This document shows, piece after piece, positions 8,524 to 19,255 of a stretch of DNA of 29,102 bases. The stretch is taken from the NCBI GenBank assembly GCA_020650975.1, contig JAIPMN010021780.1, forward strand, positions 1 through 29,102. Reading direction: 5' to 3'. Made by a program: the position numbers and the translations under genes. Under the pieces are notes generated by a model. The model was not told where the DNA came from, did no database searches, and saw nothing but the letters and a program-made list of their open reading frames with translations. The stretch comes from Apostichopus californicus (Eukaryota > Echinodermata > Holothuroidea > Aspidochirotida > Stichopodidae). Position 1 is the stretch's first letter. Every line of letters begins with the position of its first letter.

Positions 8524-10782
8524 ATGAAAGGGTTAATATCAGCGATCTTGATTTTTAACATTTTTGTCACAATTGGCGCTCGAGTGATACAGCTAAGGGA
8601 AGGCATAGAAGTACAGTTCGTGCCATTTTCTGCCTCTTCAGTTTTTGATTCGTATAATGAATCTTATCTTGTAGAGGAAGGAAGGAATATTAATATAAGG
8701 TGTAAAGTCCAACTGGCCACTCGGTGCATTCTATCCATTTATCACGGAAACTCACCAATTGTTACCAATGACGGGTTAGCGGACAATGATACTCGCTATG
8801 CTTACATACCCTCTTCATTTTCTGAAGCGCTTGCAATCTTGAGCATCGATAATGCAACGCCCCACGATAGTGGTGTGTATACATGTGCATGTCGGGAACC
8901 GAAGCAAAGGACGCAGCTGTTTTCTAAAAGTATCGAACCTGAGATTACATATCAATCTTCCTTAGCTGTAACCGTGGTAACGGACTTGCCTCAATCAGCC
9001 ATTTGCTCTTGGACCACTTCGGAAGTCTTAATAAATGATACTTTTCAACTTAAATGTAATCACAATGAAAGTGTGCTAGCGTTTGAAGGTGCTACTAATT
9101 CTGATATTTTGGCGTTTTTCAAAAATGAAACAATTGAATTAAGTCGTAATAACTTCATTTTAAGAGCATCAAACAAATTAAACGAAGCGCGTTTTTGTTG
9201 CCTTGGAAAGCGAAAGGAGAAAATTTGTTCATTTCCACCAATAACTGTTCAGGAAGAATTGCGAGCAAATATAGTGTTTCCTACAGCCGTCCAAGAGACC
9301 AATTATGTTTCCTTAGAATGTACAACTGTGCCTCAAACCAGAAATATAACATGGGAAATAAGTATGAACACTTCTATAAGTAGTATTGAAAGGCAAATTC
9401 CGTTTCAAATTAACGTAATTTACGACAAAAGAAAATCATATTTAACGCTTTCAAATGTTCCCACAAACGTAACAGAAGTTGTATTTACTTGTGCAGCTAC
9501 GATCCATAACCATACATCAGTTGCTGTGGTTTCACTTGATAACATAAAAATGTTCTATACCGACCCGAATATTTTATCAAATGATGATGGTTTCAGTGGC
9601 CAATCCGGAGTGAGTTCTAACTTCATCTACGTTATTTTCATATGTATTCCTGTATTTAGCCTAATACTAACAGTGTTCGTAATAATAACAGCTGTCGCGT
9701 TTTATTGCCGGGAAAAAAAGGCAGAAAAATTATCTACGAATACTTGGGACAGAGAATCATTGTTTACGATAACTACTGACGTAGATTCTAATGAACATGG
9801 AGATAACGACAGGGGTAAACCGAGCAGACGACAGGGTGACAACATGATAGCTGTTACTGCTGAATGGAATATGAATGTCGGATCTAATGAACTACAGGAT
9901 GACTACACTGGAGTAAACTGCAGACGACAGGAAACGTCGACTGACGAATTCGAGGACACAGGTATAACAGTAACCAGATTGGAAGAAGAAGAAGAGACAA
10001 GACCTTTAGAAGATGGTCTAATTCTCGAACATCGAACTCAGTGGATCTTGAGAAGCAATGGTAGGGTAACACCAGTAGTGAAGCCACGTCACAAGTCAGT
10101 AAGAAGTAAACTATATCAGCCATCACCTGGGAAGAAAGTTCGCTTCGCGTCAAAGAGTGTTATAGTTCGAAGCAGTTCAAGGAGATCTAGTTTGTTTGAT
10201 GAAGACGATGAAACTAATACCGTCAAACCGATAAGATCGATTTCGCTATTCGATGCACTGCCTTCGGAAAAGAGAACAGAAAATGCCGGAGACGTCGATT
10301 ATGAAACAATTGGGAATAGGAGGAAAAGTAGATCCTATGAAGAACTGCCGACTACAACTATCAGAGGAGAAATCAATGAAAACACGACGAAACCGACTAT
10401 TGAAACCTCCGACAGTGTGAACAAGGCTGGTGAGAATATTACTAAACATGTAGAACAACGTGAAGATGGTAATACCGATAATACAGAAACCTCCGACAGT
10501 GTGAACAAGGCTGGTGAGAATATCAATAAACAGGTAGAACAACGTGAAGGTGGTAATACCGAAAATTCAGAGGCAGAACCGATTTATGCGTTCCCCGATA
10601 AACTGAGGACTAGAAGCAACAGGACTATTCCAGATTCGGTGGGAAAAGACGACAATAAACTTGACGCTCATTTGAATAAAAATATAGTTGAGATGAATAT
10701 GTATCCTCTCGATTCCTCTCCGGATATAAGTCAATCGAGAATGAATAAATGGCGAGACAAAGGGAGTTCTAGTGATGCTTAA
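8524..10782 (+). CDS. Single-exon Ig-domain transmembrane receptor with cytoplasmic ITAM
   Basis: An uninterrupted 752-codon gene for a predicted type I membrane receptor. Residues 1-19 are a signal peptide (MKGLISAILIFNIFVTIGA). Three Ig-like domains follow. Ig1 has C60 and C121 with a DSGVYTC motif, typical of V-set/I-set domains, but no clear core Trp. Ig2 has C178 paired with C225 or C226, and extra C161 and C235. Ig3 has C266, W277 and C323. Ten N-glycosylation sequons lie in the ectodomain. A transmembrane helix spans about 367-395. The 357-residue tail contains an ITAM (D590-x2-Y593-x2-I, then Y605-x2-L), a PP1-docking-like KKVRF (537-541), basic-serine sites followed by acid (RRSSLFDEDDE, 553-563), further tyrosines Y461 (YTGV) and Y688 (YAFP), and a duplicated 28-residue unit (627-682). 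No introns are seen. I do not recognise an orthologue; a role as activating immune or recognition receptor signalling through SH2 kinases is inferred from architecture. Confidence 0.9.
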   Translation: MKGLISAILIFNIFVTIGARVIQLREGIEVQFVPFSASSVFDSYNESYLVEEGRNINIRCKVQLATRCILSIYHGNSPIVTNDGLADNDTRYAYIPSSFSEALAILSIDNATPHDSGVYTCACREPKQRTQLFSKSIEPEITYQSSLAVTVVTDLPQSAICSWTTSEVLINDTFQLKCNHNESVLAFEGATNSDILAFFKNETIELSRNNFILRASNKLNEARFCCLGKRKEKICSFPPITVQEELRANIVFPTAVQETNYVSLECTTVPQTRNITWEISMNTSISSIERQIPFQINVIYDKRKSYLTLSNVPTNVTEVVFTCAATIHNHTSVAVVSLDNIKMFYTDPNILSNDDGFSGQSGVSSNFIYVIFICIPVFSLILTVFVIITAVAFYCREKKAEKLSTNTWDRESLFTITTDVDSNEHGDNDRGKPSRRQGDNMIAVTAEWNMNVGSNELQDDYTGVNCRRQETSTDEFEDTGITVTRLEEEEETRPLEDGLILEHRTQWILRSNGRVTPVVKPRHKSVRSKLYQPSPGKKVRFASKSVIVRSSSRRSSLFDEDDETNTVKPIRSISLFDALPSEKRTENAGDVDYETIGNRRKSRSYEELPTTTIRGEINENTTKPTIETSDSVNKAGENITKHVEQREDGNTDNTETSDSVNKAGENINKQVEQREGGNTENSEAEPIYAFPDKLRTRSNRTIPDSVGKDDNKLDAHLNKNIVEMNMYPLDSSPDISQSRMNKWRDKGSSSDA
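10291..10347 (+). other. ITAM-coding segment
   Basis: Encodes residues 590-608: D-V-D-Y-E-T-I, eight residues, Y-E-E-L. It meets the strict consensus (D/E)-x2-Y-x2-(L/I)-x6-8-Y-x2-(L/I), including the acidic residue at -3. The first half (V-D-Y-E-T-I) also fits the ITIM pattern taken alone. In vertebrates, Src-family kinases phosphorylate such motifs and Syk-type tandem SH2 domains bind them. Confidence 0.8.
10402..10569 (+). repeat. Two 84-bp in-frame tandem repeats
   Basis: Copies at 10402-10485 and 10486-10569 encode 28 residues each (627-654 and 655-682), starting ETSDSVNKAGENI. The first 36 bases are identical between copies, and the rest differs at a handful of sites, so the duplication is fairly recent. 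The unit is polar and probably disordered, and adds spacer to the cytoplasmic tail. Confidence 0.92.
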
Positions 10783-11150
10783 TTAAAGGTCAGCAGTAGT
10801 ACCCGCTGATTAATAATTAGCACATCGTAGAGATTACCTTTCCTGACCGCACTAACCTCCTAAATTATTTCTAGACGGTGAGGCAAAATACAGATTTGCT
10901 ATTATTTCTATTGTTCTTTTGTTATTCTTTGATGTTGCAAAGTTGAGGTAAACTAAAAGTTATTAATTGTAGTTTTGTAATTAAAATGTGTCTCTTTTTA
11001 AGCAGTCTAGTATGATATTATCAGCTTCTTGCAACTTCAACATAATACGCAGATTTAACTGTGGTTAATTGTTGTTATGTATAATCTATATATCAAGTTT
11101 AATAATTTATTCCACTATACTTTTAATAAAGTGTTTTCTATTTGAAAGAT
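10783..11150 (+). other. 3' UTR of the Ig receptor gene
   Basis: AT-rich sequence from the TAA stop to just past the AATAAA at 11125-11130. No coding potential. Confidence 0.6.
11125..11130 (+). terminator. Polyadenylation signal AATAAA
   Basis: Consensus hexamer 340 bp after the stop codon of the Ig receptor, followed by a T-rich stretch (GTGTTTTCTATTTG) suited to the downstream element. Likely cleavage near 11145. Confidence 0.6.
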
Positions 11151-14100
11151 AATAATAATAATGCTAAAACGACTTGAGAGTACACCTATTGCTTGAAAAG
11201 TTCAATCTCATATCCTAAAATATATTAATTTCTTCCAAAAGAAAATTCCTACGTTTTCGATGCATTATTAATTGATTTCTGACTGGATAATTTGACAAAG
11301 AATTGCCTTGATTCTATCATTTTCATTAATTTGATTCCTAATTACTAGTATCGAGTAATCATTATCAAATGCATTGCGTTCGTGTATTCCTGACAGACAG
11401 ACCGACGGAGACGGGACGGATGTTGACTAATTCCATCATGGGACAGGCACTAACATAATACTATGTCAATTCTGCCTGCCTCAATCGTGTTATCTCAACA
11501 AATTGTTTTAAACCCCCACCCCACCCAAGTTACAAATAATAATCCTGCAGATCTTTCTTACAAACAGCGACGTATCGTTATATGCTCGATGTGATAATAT
11601 TCAAATGAGGGAGGGAGCTGAGGGGTGGGAAGGTGTAAATAAGTTTCTTTCGAATTAGTTCTCCTATAAATTCAATATTTAAATGCAAGAAATAAACACA
11701 AATTTATCGGAGGAATACAGAAAGCAATATAGCCATTTCTATGAATGTAAATATTTTAGACTCGTTTGTGTCAAACATTTATTTTTCATGTATATATTCG
11801 ACTATCAAAATGATTAAAATCTTCCAGTTTGATATGGCCTCAGTGGTCTTCAAACCGTATATAATTATGGTCCTATTGTAGAGAGTATTAAATGTATTGT
11901 CTGTAATTCCTGTAGTAAACGTATCCGAAGAATAAATGAACAGTTCTTTAAATGAGAATGAAACAATGTTCGATTTTTGTTGTTATTCGGAACTCTCTGG
12001 TCACAATGATGTGTAAAGAGCTCTATACAACGCTTTCCCACATATCGCCCTCTTCAAACAGTAAGTTATCGGTGAAAGTTGACGGTATTCCAGTACAGTA
12101 TGTTGTTAACGCCAGCATATAGCATATGTACGAGACTGTTGCAATCTCTTTTAGCTAGCACAACGGACGTCCTCTGCAGATCGATTTTTGTGGAGCATTC
12201 ATTGGGAATATTGAGCTTTATCTCATTTGAAGAGTGTTTGCTTTTTAAGCTTCGTCATTTCTTTTATCCTTAACACGGACAGAAAAGAATGACTCGTGAA
12301 TAAAAAGAAACGCCAAGGAAATCATTCTGTGTAGATCGTAGGACCTGTCTAAAACTCAAAGGCCCTGCTGGACAAAATAATAATAATAATAAAAATTCAT
12401 GAAGCCTACGGTAAGCTGAATTTTACTGATTAATACTCGCCGAATTTTTATTATAACTTGACCTAAGCTAACCACGTATAATTAAATATCATGTTTAACT
12501 TAATAGGATGGTACTTACGAGTAAATAGCTTAAGTAATAACTATATAGCGTTAATTGTTACCCAATTAAGGATACTGTGGCCTTGTACCAGGATAGGCCT
12601 AGGGCCAAACGTTGGGCCTTAGGCTAGTTGGTTTGGTATTTAACCTAACGTTAGGCTAGGCCTGACTGTGAGGATAGGCAGAGGTTAGAGTCATAGTTCA
12701 ATTTTGATAAAAATGGAGGGCACATTCAGCAGATTTTATTCAGCTCAAAATGTTTAACTACAGATAACTCAATAAAAATAGTGATTATTAATATGAAAAT
12801 TGCATAGCTGGTTGTTATTTTCACTGAGCTTATAGGGCAGAAAGCTGAAAAAGTCGAACTTAAAATTTGGCAAACACATTGAGACTTAAGGCTTAGGCTT
12901 ATTAGTTTAAAGGTGTGGGGTGGGGGGAGTGCTAGTCTATCTTTGCCTGAGCCCACTCTATGGCCTGGTATATTTTACCAGACCCTATAGTTTACCTCAG
13001 GGCCCTGGCCCTGGCCCCAGCCTGGTCATAAATGTACAATGTTATTTATAGACCAGTTATGAAAAAGAATGTTTCATACAAAGGGGAAGTGAAAAAGAAA
13101 TTATAGGAATAAAATAGGAATATGGTAAATGTCTGGCATATAACTCTTGTAGGTATGCATATATCTTTGTGCAAAATTCAAATGAAAAGATGTATGGGAT
13201 ACCATAAAAACTTAAAGGTGATCAGTATTGTCCCTCAAACAAGTCGAATCATGGTCAGTTAAATGTTAAAATCAAAGATTTTTCCTCTCTGAGACATCTT
13301 CAAACCTACGGTAGTAGCATATTATTCAGTAAGCTGAAATTGGGATTTATTTGAAAGTTCAAAGCCACCAGGAAAGTGAATGCTTTTTAAAAACATAATA
13401 TGCTAAAATTGATCCCTTCGGGGTGTGGATACATTGAGGGAGGCTGAGGAAGGGGTGAGTGGGGGTGGGTAGGCCTATATCTATGACCTTAGTTTAAAGT
13501 GTAGCTGTACCTACTATGCAGTATGTAGCCAATGTGTGGGGTATAAACATGCTAGTTTTTCCAGTAGCTTAAATTAAAAGGAACATAACATATTGAGGGC
13601 CAACATGACTGTAAGCAGGATTCCCTTCATTAATTAATTAATATGTAATCCCATTTCCCTTCTTATGATTAATTAAGTGTCTGAACTATTGTTTACGTAT
13701 AGTTCTGAAGGCTCTGAGTATGTTTTAAGTTATGAAATGCACATGGTTCCAGTGTACAAATGCTAGGTCTGTATCTTTTCACTAAGCTTATAGGATCAAG
13801 CCTTTGAGATTTTGAACATTTCACAGGCTCAGAACCTATAAGGCCATTTTTTGTACTAGCCACAATATCAGGTTTCTCCATCTGATAGAAGAAAATAATG
13901 TTTACTTTTGGTGCTACTATATATTATATTTCATGCTTCAATGGTCCTACACTATACAGTTTATTTTCAATTTGGAAGTTTCAGTGTTCTGCAATAATTA
14001 GCAAATATGATAGGATGACAATAAAGTTATATAAATTATGAATTCCTCTGCCAAACACTAAACTAGTGTTAAAAAGGGAAAATAATGCCTGTAGGCTATA

Positions 14101-15680
14101 CTGCTATAGGCCCAAGTTAGGACAGAAATGCCATATATTGTATGTATTGGTGACACAATCAAACAAAATATAATATGTACCATGGTTTATAAGTATTATA
14201 TTCTACTATTTGCTAGATCATGTCCTCTGACAAAGTTAACAGTTATGGAATACTATTGACTGTGTCGAAACTTTGACAAGAAAAGTGATAGTGACAATAT
14301 AGAAATCTAGGTAAGAATTAAAATGATTGCCTAATTGTTTGTGTGAACAATTGAGATTAGATGGCAGGCCCCTAGCCATGAATTCTGAGTTTGAGGGATA
14401 CCAGAACTTAAGGACATTCAGTACACACAAGTAAGTGGGAGGGTAGGGGGGGGGGCAGCACTGTGTGGCCGCTCAAATCTGCAGCCTGTCAGAGGGCCAG
14501 CCTGAAATCTTGATTCTAGAAAGTATTCTTCAAAGGCAGACCGACAAAGTTAGAGAAGCTCAGATTGCTTACTTTTACTCTTATACCACGTACATCAAAG
14601 TAAGCTAATGACTGCAGTAACTGTTTAAGGACATACTGTGTGCAGCTGCCATATGGGTCTGTATCATCACATGCACCAGTGACCAAAATTGCAATAAACA
14701 CCAAGGGACAATATAGTAACCATTGGCAACGACATTTTGTCTTTTGACTGGTATATACTAGTATTAATTTAAAATACATACAATGCCAAGGGTGAACATT
14801 TTTTCCAGTTCTACTACCAGTTGCTAAGTCAGTTTCATTAACAGAGCCAGTGACATTCATGTGAGCACTGCATGAGAGGGTTTGCACAATCAATGTTGTC
14901 ATGATATATATACCTGGCATGAGCCTATAACATATGCACAGGTGTGGTGGCCAGTAAGGAATGCATGCTAGCAAGCTATATCAGGATTACATTAACGAGT
15001 ACTAGTTTATTTTAGACTAATTAATAACAAACTTTGTCAAGATTACAGTAATGTGTTGTGAAGTTATTGCTAATAAACTGTATACATGTTCAGAGCTAAC
15101 ACAATATTCAATTCTGTACTACAGTATATAGTTTTGGTCTGTTATTAAAAATTGTATATATGCAGACTTTGTTTGTTGCATAATATGCTTTAGTAATACT
15201 ATGTATGTAAATGAAATGAACAAACAATTTAATACATAGCTTGCAACATTTACAACCTTAATTTGTCAAGAGGCAATGTCAAAATATTTATGACAGAAAT
15301 ATAATTGATTATGTAAACCAATTGTAATTGGTTTGAGAGCTTAGCAGATTGAATTTAAGCAAAATTTAGGCAAATGAGATATGAATATAAACAGGATATT
15401 CCTGCCATATTAATATGTGGCCTCAAGCATCCTAATTAATTGTAAGAATTGAGCTGATGACAAAATCTTGGCAATACTTTGGGAATAATTTAGCGCTTGC
15501 AGCATTTTGCAGTTTTCCTGTCTTTTAATTTGGTTTGTTTATAAAATACTGGAAACACTATGGCTTTGTTTATAAGAAACATGTACTATTCACATATTTA
15601 TGCCTTTTTATTTTAGTAAATTGGATCATGTTTCCTTAGCAATTATGGGATACCTGATAAATTATTTGTATATAATTAGG
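11151..15680. other. Intergenic, no gene recognised
   Basis: About 4.5 kb of AT-rich DNA between the Ig receptor and the anoctamin gene. It contains an AATAAT run (about 12378-12393), a cluster of GGCCTAGG/CCTAACGTTAGG palindromes (12593-12664), a GGGCCCTGG-rich patch (about 12990-13025), and G-rich islands near 13436-13470 and 14432-14457. A minus-strand open frame of 152 codons at 14516-14974 shows no domain, and I do not support it as a gene. Confidence 0.55.
12593..12664. repeat. Cluster of short palindromes
   Basis: Within about 70 bp lie TAGGCCTA, the imperfect dyad GGGCCAAACGTTGGGCC and the perfect 12-bp palindrome CCTAACGTTAGG (12644-12655). TTAGGCTAG-type words lie between them. Origin unknown. 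Confidence 0.5.
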
Positions 15681-15740
15681 ATCGCTTCTCGACCTTTTGG
15701 CTAAGATTATGTGGAGTATCTGTTCCCTTTCGAGAGGAAT
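15681..15740 (+). pseudogene. U2 snRNA-like fragment
   Basis: Begins ATCGCTTCTCGACCTTTTGG and continues CTAAGATTATGTGGAGTATC, then TGTTC. About 45 nt match the 5' end of U2 snRNA with only about four changes, covering stem I and the branch-site region. Then similarity fades, with a weak echo of the later GATAC...GGAC...AATATAT region up to about 15770. The branch-point recognition GUAGUA is changed to GGAGUA, and there is no intact 3' part, so it is not a working U2 gene. It is a retro-copy or a U2-headed SINE fragment. It lies on the same strand as the anoctamin gene, about 330 bp before that gene's first possible coding exon. Confidence 0.75.
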
Positions 15741-16054
15741 GGTGATACACACCGGACGAAAAATATATGTTATTCCATCTCTGTTGGCAAGTTCTATTCC
15801 AAAAAACCTTTCAAATTTTTTTTCAACGTTTACAAATCCCCTGTGACCAATCGATAAATTTTCCCGACCCAAGAAAGTGAGGTGTACCCCATGGTGTGTA
15901 GACCCTTGCCCAGTTAGATCAATGATGTGAAATTTAGTATACAAATGGAAATGAGTGAGGGGAGGGTGATGCAGAAGGGGATGGGAGGGGGAGGGGGAGA
16001 TGGAGGGAAGGCAAGGGCAAGAAGGCATACCAGTTTACCTTTGCCTCTTTTCAG
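15741..16054 (+). other. Upstream of first anoctamin exon
   Basis: No gene. It includes a CCAAT word near 15846 and a G-rich run (15957-16010) with a textbook four-tract G-quadruplex motif at 15977-15997. It ends in a strong pyrimidine tract and TTTTCAG acceptor, which implies a further 5' UTR exon upstream that I cannot place. Confidence 0.45.
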
Positions 16055-16183
16055 ATGTAATGAAGACCAATGCTGTCAATGGCTACCAGAAGGAGTGATG
16101 ATGCCAGTAACGGGTTCAGTCTACCCATGGAAAAGTACGGAGCTACTGAGGATACCCTGACTTTTGCCAACAGGGAATTGGTG
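16055..16183 (+). CDS. ANO7: Candidate 5' coding exon of the ANO7-like gene (variant A)
   Basis: An exon with acceptor CCTCTTTTCAG and donor GTAAGAG. An in-frame TGA lies at 16061, so translation can start at ATG 16070 (MLSMATRRSDDASNG...) or ATG 16079. It gives 38 or 35 residues, among them FSLPMEKYGATEDTLTFANR, and ends on a codon boundary (phase 0). That is the phase needed to join the exon at 26792. The N-termini of anoctamins are poorly conserved, so homology cannot confirm it. Support is the good splice sites, the open frame, the strand and the matching phase. It could belong to another small gene instead. The reading frame through the purine-rich DNA before it (polyglycine) is spurious. 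Confidence 0.5.
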
Positions 16184-16888
16184 GTAAGAGTTAAAAAACT
16201 CTAGAACTTGTAACAGCTAGGCCTACCAAAGTTAGGCTATCTACTGTACTGGCTAAGTGCCAGCCGATTATTCCGTTACATGTAGGGGGAAAAACACTTT
16301 CTTCCAAATTTAGACACACGTTGCTTATTGTATTTTCTACATGCTGGTGAGAATTTGATTAAGGCCAGTGCCATTGTTTTTCTTCGTACTGGCATTTTCT
16401 GGGCAGGTGGCTAAACAATTGTGAAATTCTAAGCCTGTTGTAACGTATATCCTCCATGGCTAGTGCTTATGTAGAATGAAAAACTTGTTAATATATATAC
16501 CTTTGCTACAATTTTCATTATATTTTGGCTCACTTATGACACTGTGAGCTTACTTAAAGTAACAGTGCTTTCTATAGTAAGAACACTATTAATATTTACT
16601 GTGGAGTCTGCAATGAATGCAGTCTGCAATGAATAACACTATCTACACAGGATCAATTAAGTATATATGCAACTAATTAACATTTGTTTTGTAGCTGTTT
16701 AATAGTAATTATGTCTTGACTTGTAAATTACTTCAAGTTTCCTGTGTGCAATAGTCATCTGAAATCATAGAAAAATTGGGACTGTGTCTCATTATTTTGG
16801 AATTTCAAGTACAGCATAACATTTAATTCTTGTTATGTATCCATGCTGACATGCAAATTACAGATTAATTGTCTTAATTGTTCATACT

Positions 16889-17268
16889 GTGTCAGGATTG
16901 AGTATTAAAATCACATACACATCTTTGTGTCAGGGTTTAGTATCAATAAAATCACATACATATCTTTTTGGTGAGGGTTGAGTAGTAAAATTACATTCAC
17001 ATCTTTGTGTCAGGGTTTAGTATTAATAAAATAACATGCACATCTTTGTGTGAGGGTTGAGTAGTAAAATTACATTCACATTTTTGTGTCAGGGTTTAGT
17101 ATTAATAAAATCACATACACATCTTTGTGTCAGGGTTTAGTATCAATAAATTCACGTCTTTGTGTCAGAGTTTAGTATTAATAAAATCACATACACATCT
17201 TTGTGTGAGGGTTTAGTATTAATAAAATCACATGCACATCTTTGTCTCAGGGTTGAGTAAAAATATCT
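16889..17268. repeat. Minisatellite, ~10 copies of a 38-45 bp unit
   Basis: Units follow CATCTTTGTGTCAGGGTTTAG, then TATTAATAAAATCACATACA. The GTCAGGG/GTGAGGG core occurs ten times. Longer units (TTTAG...TTAATAAAAT) and shorter ones (TTGAG...TAGTAAAAT) alternate in the first half, giving an ~85-bp dimer period. Some copies carry AATAAA on the plus strand. Confidence 0.92.
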
Positions 17269-19255
17269 CATAGACATAATATATTTTTGTGCTCGGTTTT
17301 GTCCATTAGTGTGTTGTTCACATTATGTACTTCAGTTGAACCATTTAATAATTGTAGTATCAAAATTTAACCTAATTTGTGCTTGAGCTATCCCTCTAGC
17401 CAATTAATTGTTGATTGTGTGTGTTGGTCTGGTATATGAATTTTACCCGGGATGCATGCCATCATTTAACGAACAAATTTCATGCACAAGTGAGGTTTGG
17501 TAAAATCAGCGATTTAACATCTGTTGCTATTTTACATGTAGGCCTACATGTACTCTCTGCAAAAGGAGTTATGTGGTATTCTTGTTCTGAGTACTTAAAG
17601 AGTTGTATTAAGGCTTAACCGTCTTCAGTATGTAGCCTCTCCTCTGCCAAAAGTTGCTCAAATTCTCCAAAAGTTCTTAAATTTCTGCAAAGTTCTGACC
17701 CTCACATTATTTCTAAGATGATAACAGTTACCTTTGAACAGTAAATTAAGTTGCTTGCTCTTTATGAATATATATATGAGCTGACCATATTTGGATCTTC
17801 CTGCTATTACAGTGTATACCAACTGTGCACAGGTCTGCATGCAGGTGTACATCACCCAATGTTGTTCTATGATGGAACCATGGCCAATTCATGACTGTCC
17901 CAAATTTACATAGATCTACACGGTCTGTCAAATCCTGTATATTGTACATATAGACCCCACTTTACATGTTTGTACATATAGATCCAGCTTTACGTTCCAT
18001 ATATATAAACACAGTATAGGATCTATATAATTAAGCTGCATGATACAGATTTAAATATGTTGTAAATATTGGAATGTTGCATCATGTTCACGATGACTTT
18101 ATGTCATAATTCATCCATGTTATTTAATTGTTGTCAAGAAATCGAGGCTTTTTGCATGTATATGACAATGTCCCTTACATTTGGTGTTCATGCATGCAGG
18201 GACCCTTATCTATGGTTGACAATAGACCGTATGTTGAACTTGTGATATGAGTGTACAGGTTTAGAAGGACATGAACACTAGCTATACTAGGACCATGCGG
18301 GTATTCCATGTTGTGGACTAGCTGCCATCCAGGATATAGAACACTGTAGCCTAGCAGATGTATTTACCTCACAGCTTGGAATGCTCCATTGACCATCCCT
18401 GACGGTAATTTACGGTATTACTGGCCTAAACCTGATAATCAGATTGGCCGCTAATCAGTATGTATATATTGTACACTAAAGTCTGTACAGCACGTAGGCT
18501 ACAGTATTTTGTCATTGACTATATACTATAGGGCCTACTTTACAACTAGCATACTAGCAGTGTGGCTATAAGCTTTAACCGTACAATATGCATTTACAGT
18601 GGAAACTTCATACCAGCAAAAAAAACATCAAATCCTGAAGAGAAGATTTAAAATCCTGTAAATTGGGACCGGTTTTTCTAACCGCAGTTTATGGATTTCT
18701 TATAGGCGTAGGCTACAGTACTTCATCACGTAGCTGTTATAGTTATGGCAAAAAATTTCTGTGAAAACACTGAAAAAATGTATTTAAGTTTCAAACCAGC
18801 GTATCCAACCGTAAAAGATAATGTTTTTTTTTCCGGCAGAGAGTTCTTTCTTAAAGTAGTTAATTAGCATTCTGGGTTTGGCAACAAAATCAATTTTGTT
18901 GTCCTTCTTACAAACATGTGCACATAGTGTCATGAATTTGTTGGCATCGTATTGACAAGACCATACATGGTATGAAAGCTATAAAAATTGACAATATATT
19001 TATAGTGATATAATGACATGGAGCACTTTGATTCTCATTGGTAAATTTAGTTGTTATGGGAGAGTGCTAACACATACTGGAATGTAGACTTCAGGAGTAG
19101 ATTGCCCGATCCAAGATGATAACATCATACATGTCAAGAACCTCTGTTACCTAGATGTATAGTAATGTCATTTGACTAGATGGTTGGGCCAGAGAGGGGG
19201 TGGGGAGAGGGGGGTGAGGTTAAAGGGGGGTGGTAAATTTCACAGAATTGTAACT

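Noticed and set aside
10246-10542. Minus-strand frames opposite the Ig receptor tail
   Set aside because: They are antisense shadows; their internal repetition is that of the 84-bp coding duplication.
14516-14974. Minus-strand open frame of 152 codons
   Set aside because: It is long for AT-rich DNA, but the translation has no recognisable domain, no regular signal or TM arrangement, and no promoter or splice context.
15636-16028. Minus-strand open frame of 130 codons
   Set aside because: It runs antisense through the U2-like fragment and a G-rich tract. Composition is driven by those features.
16889-17268. Possible CRISPR-like array
   Set aside because: Units are direct tandem repeats with no unique spacers, and the setting is eukaryotic.
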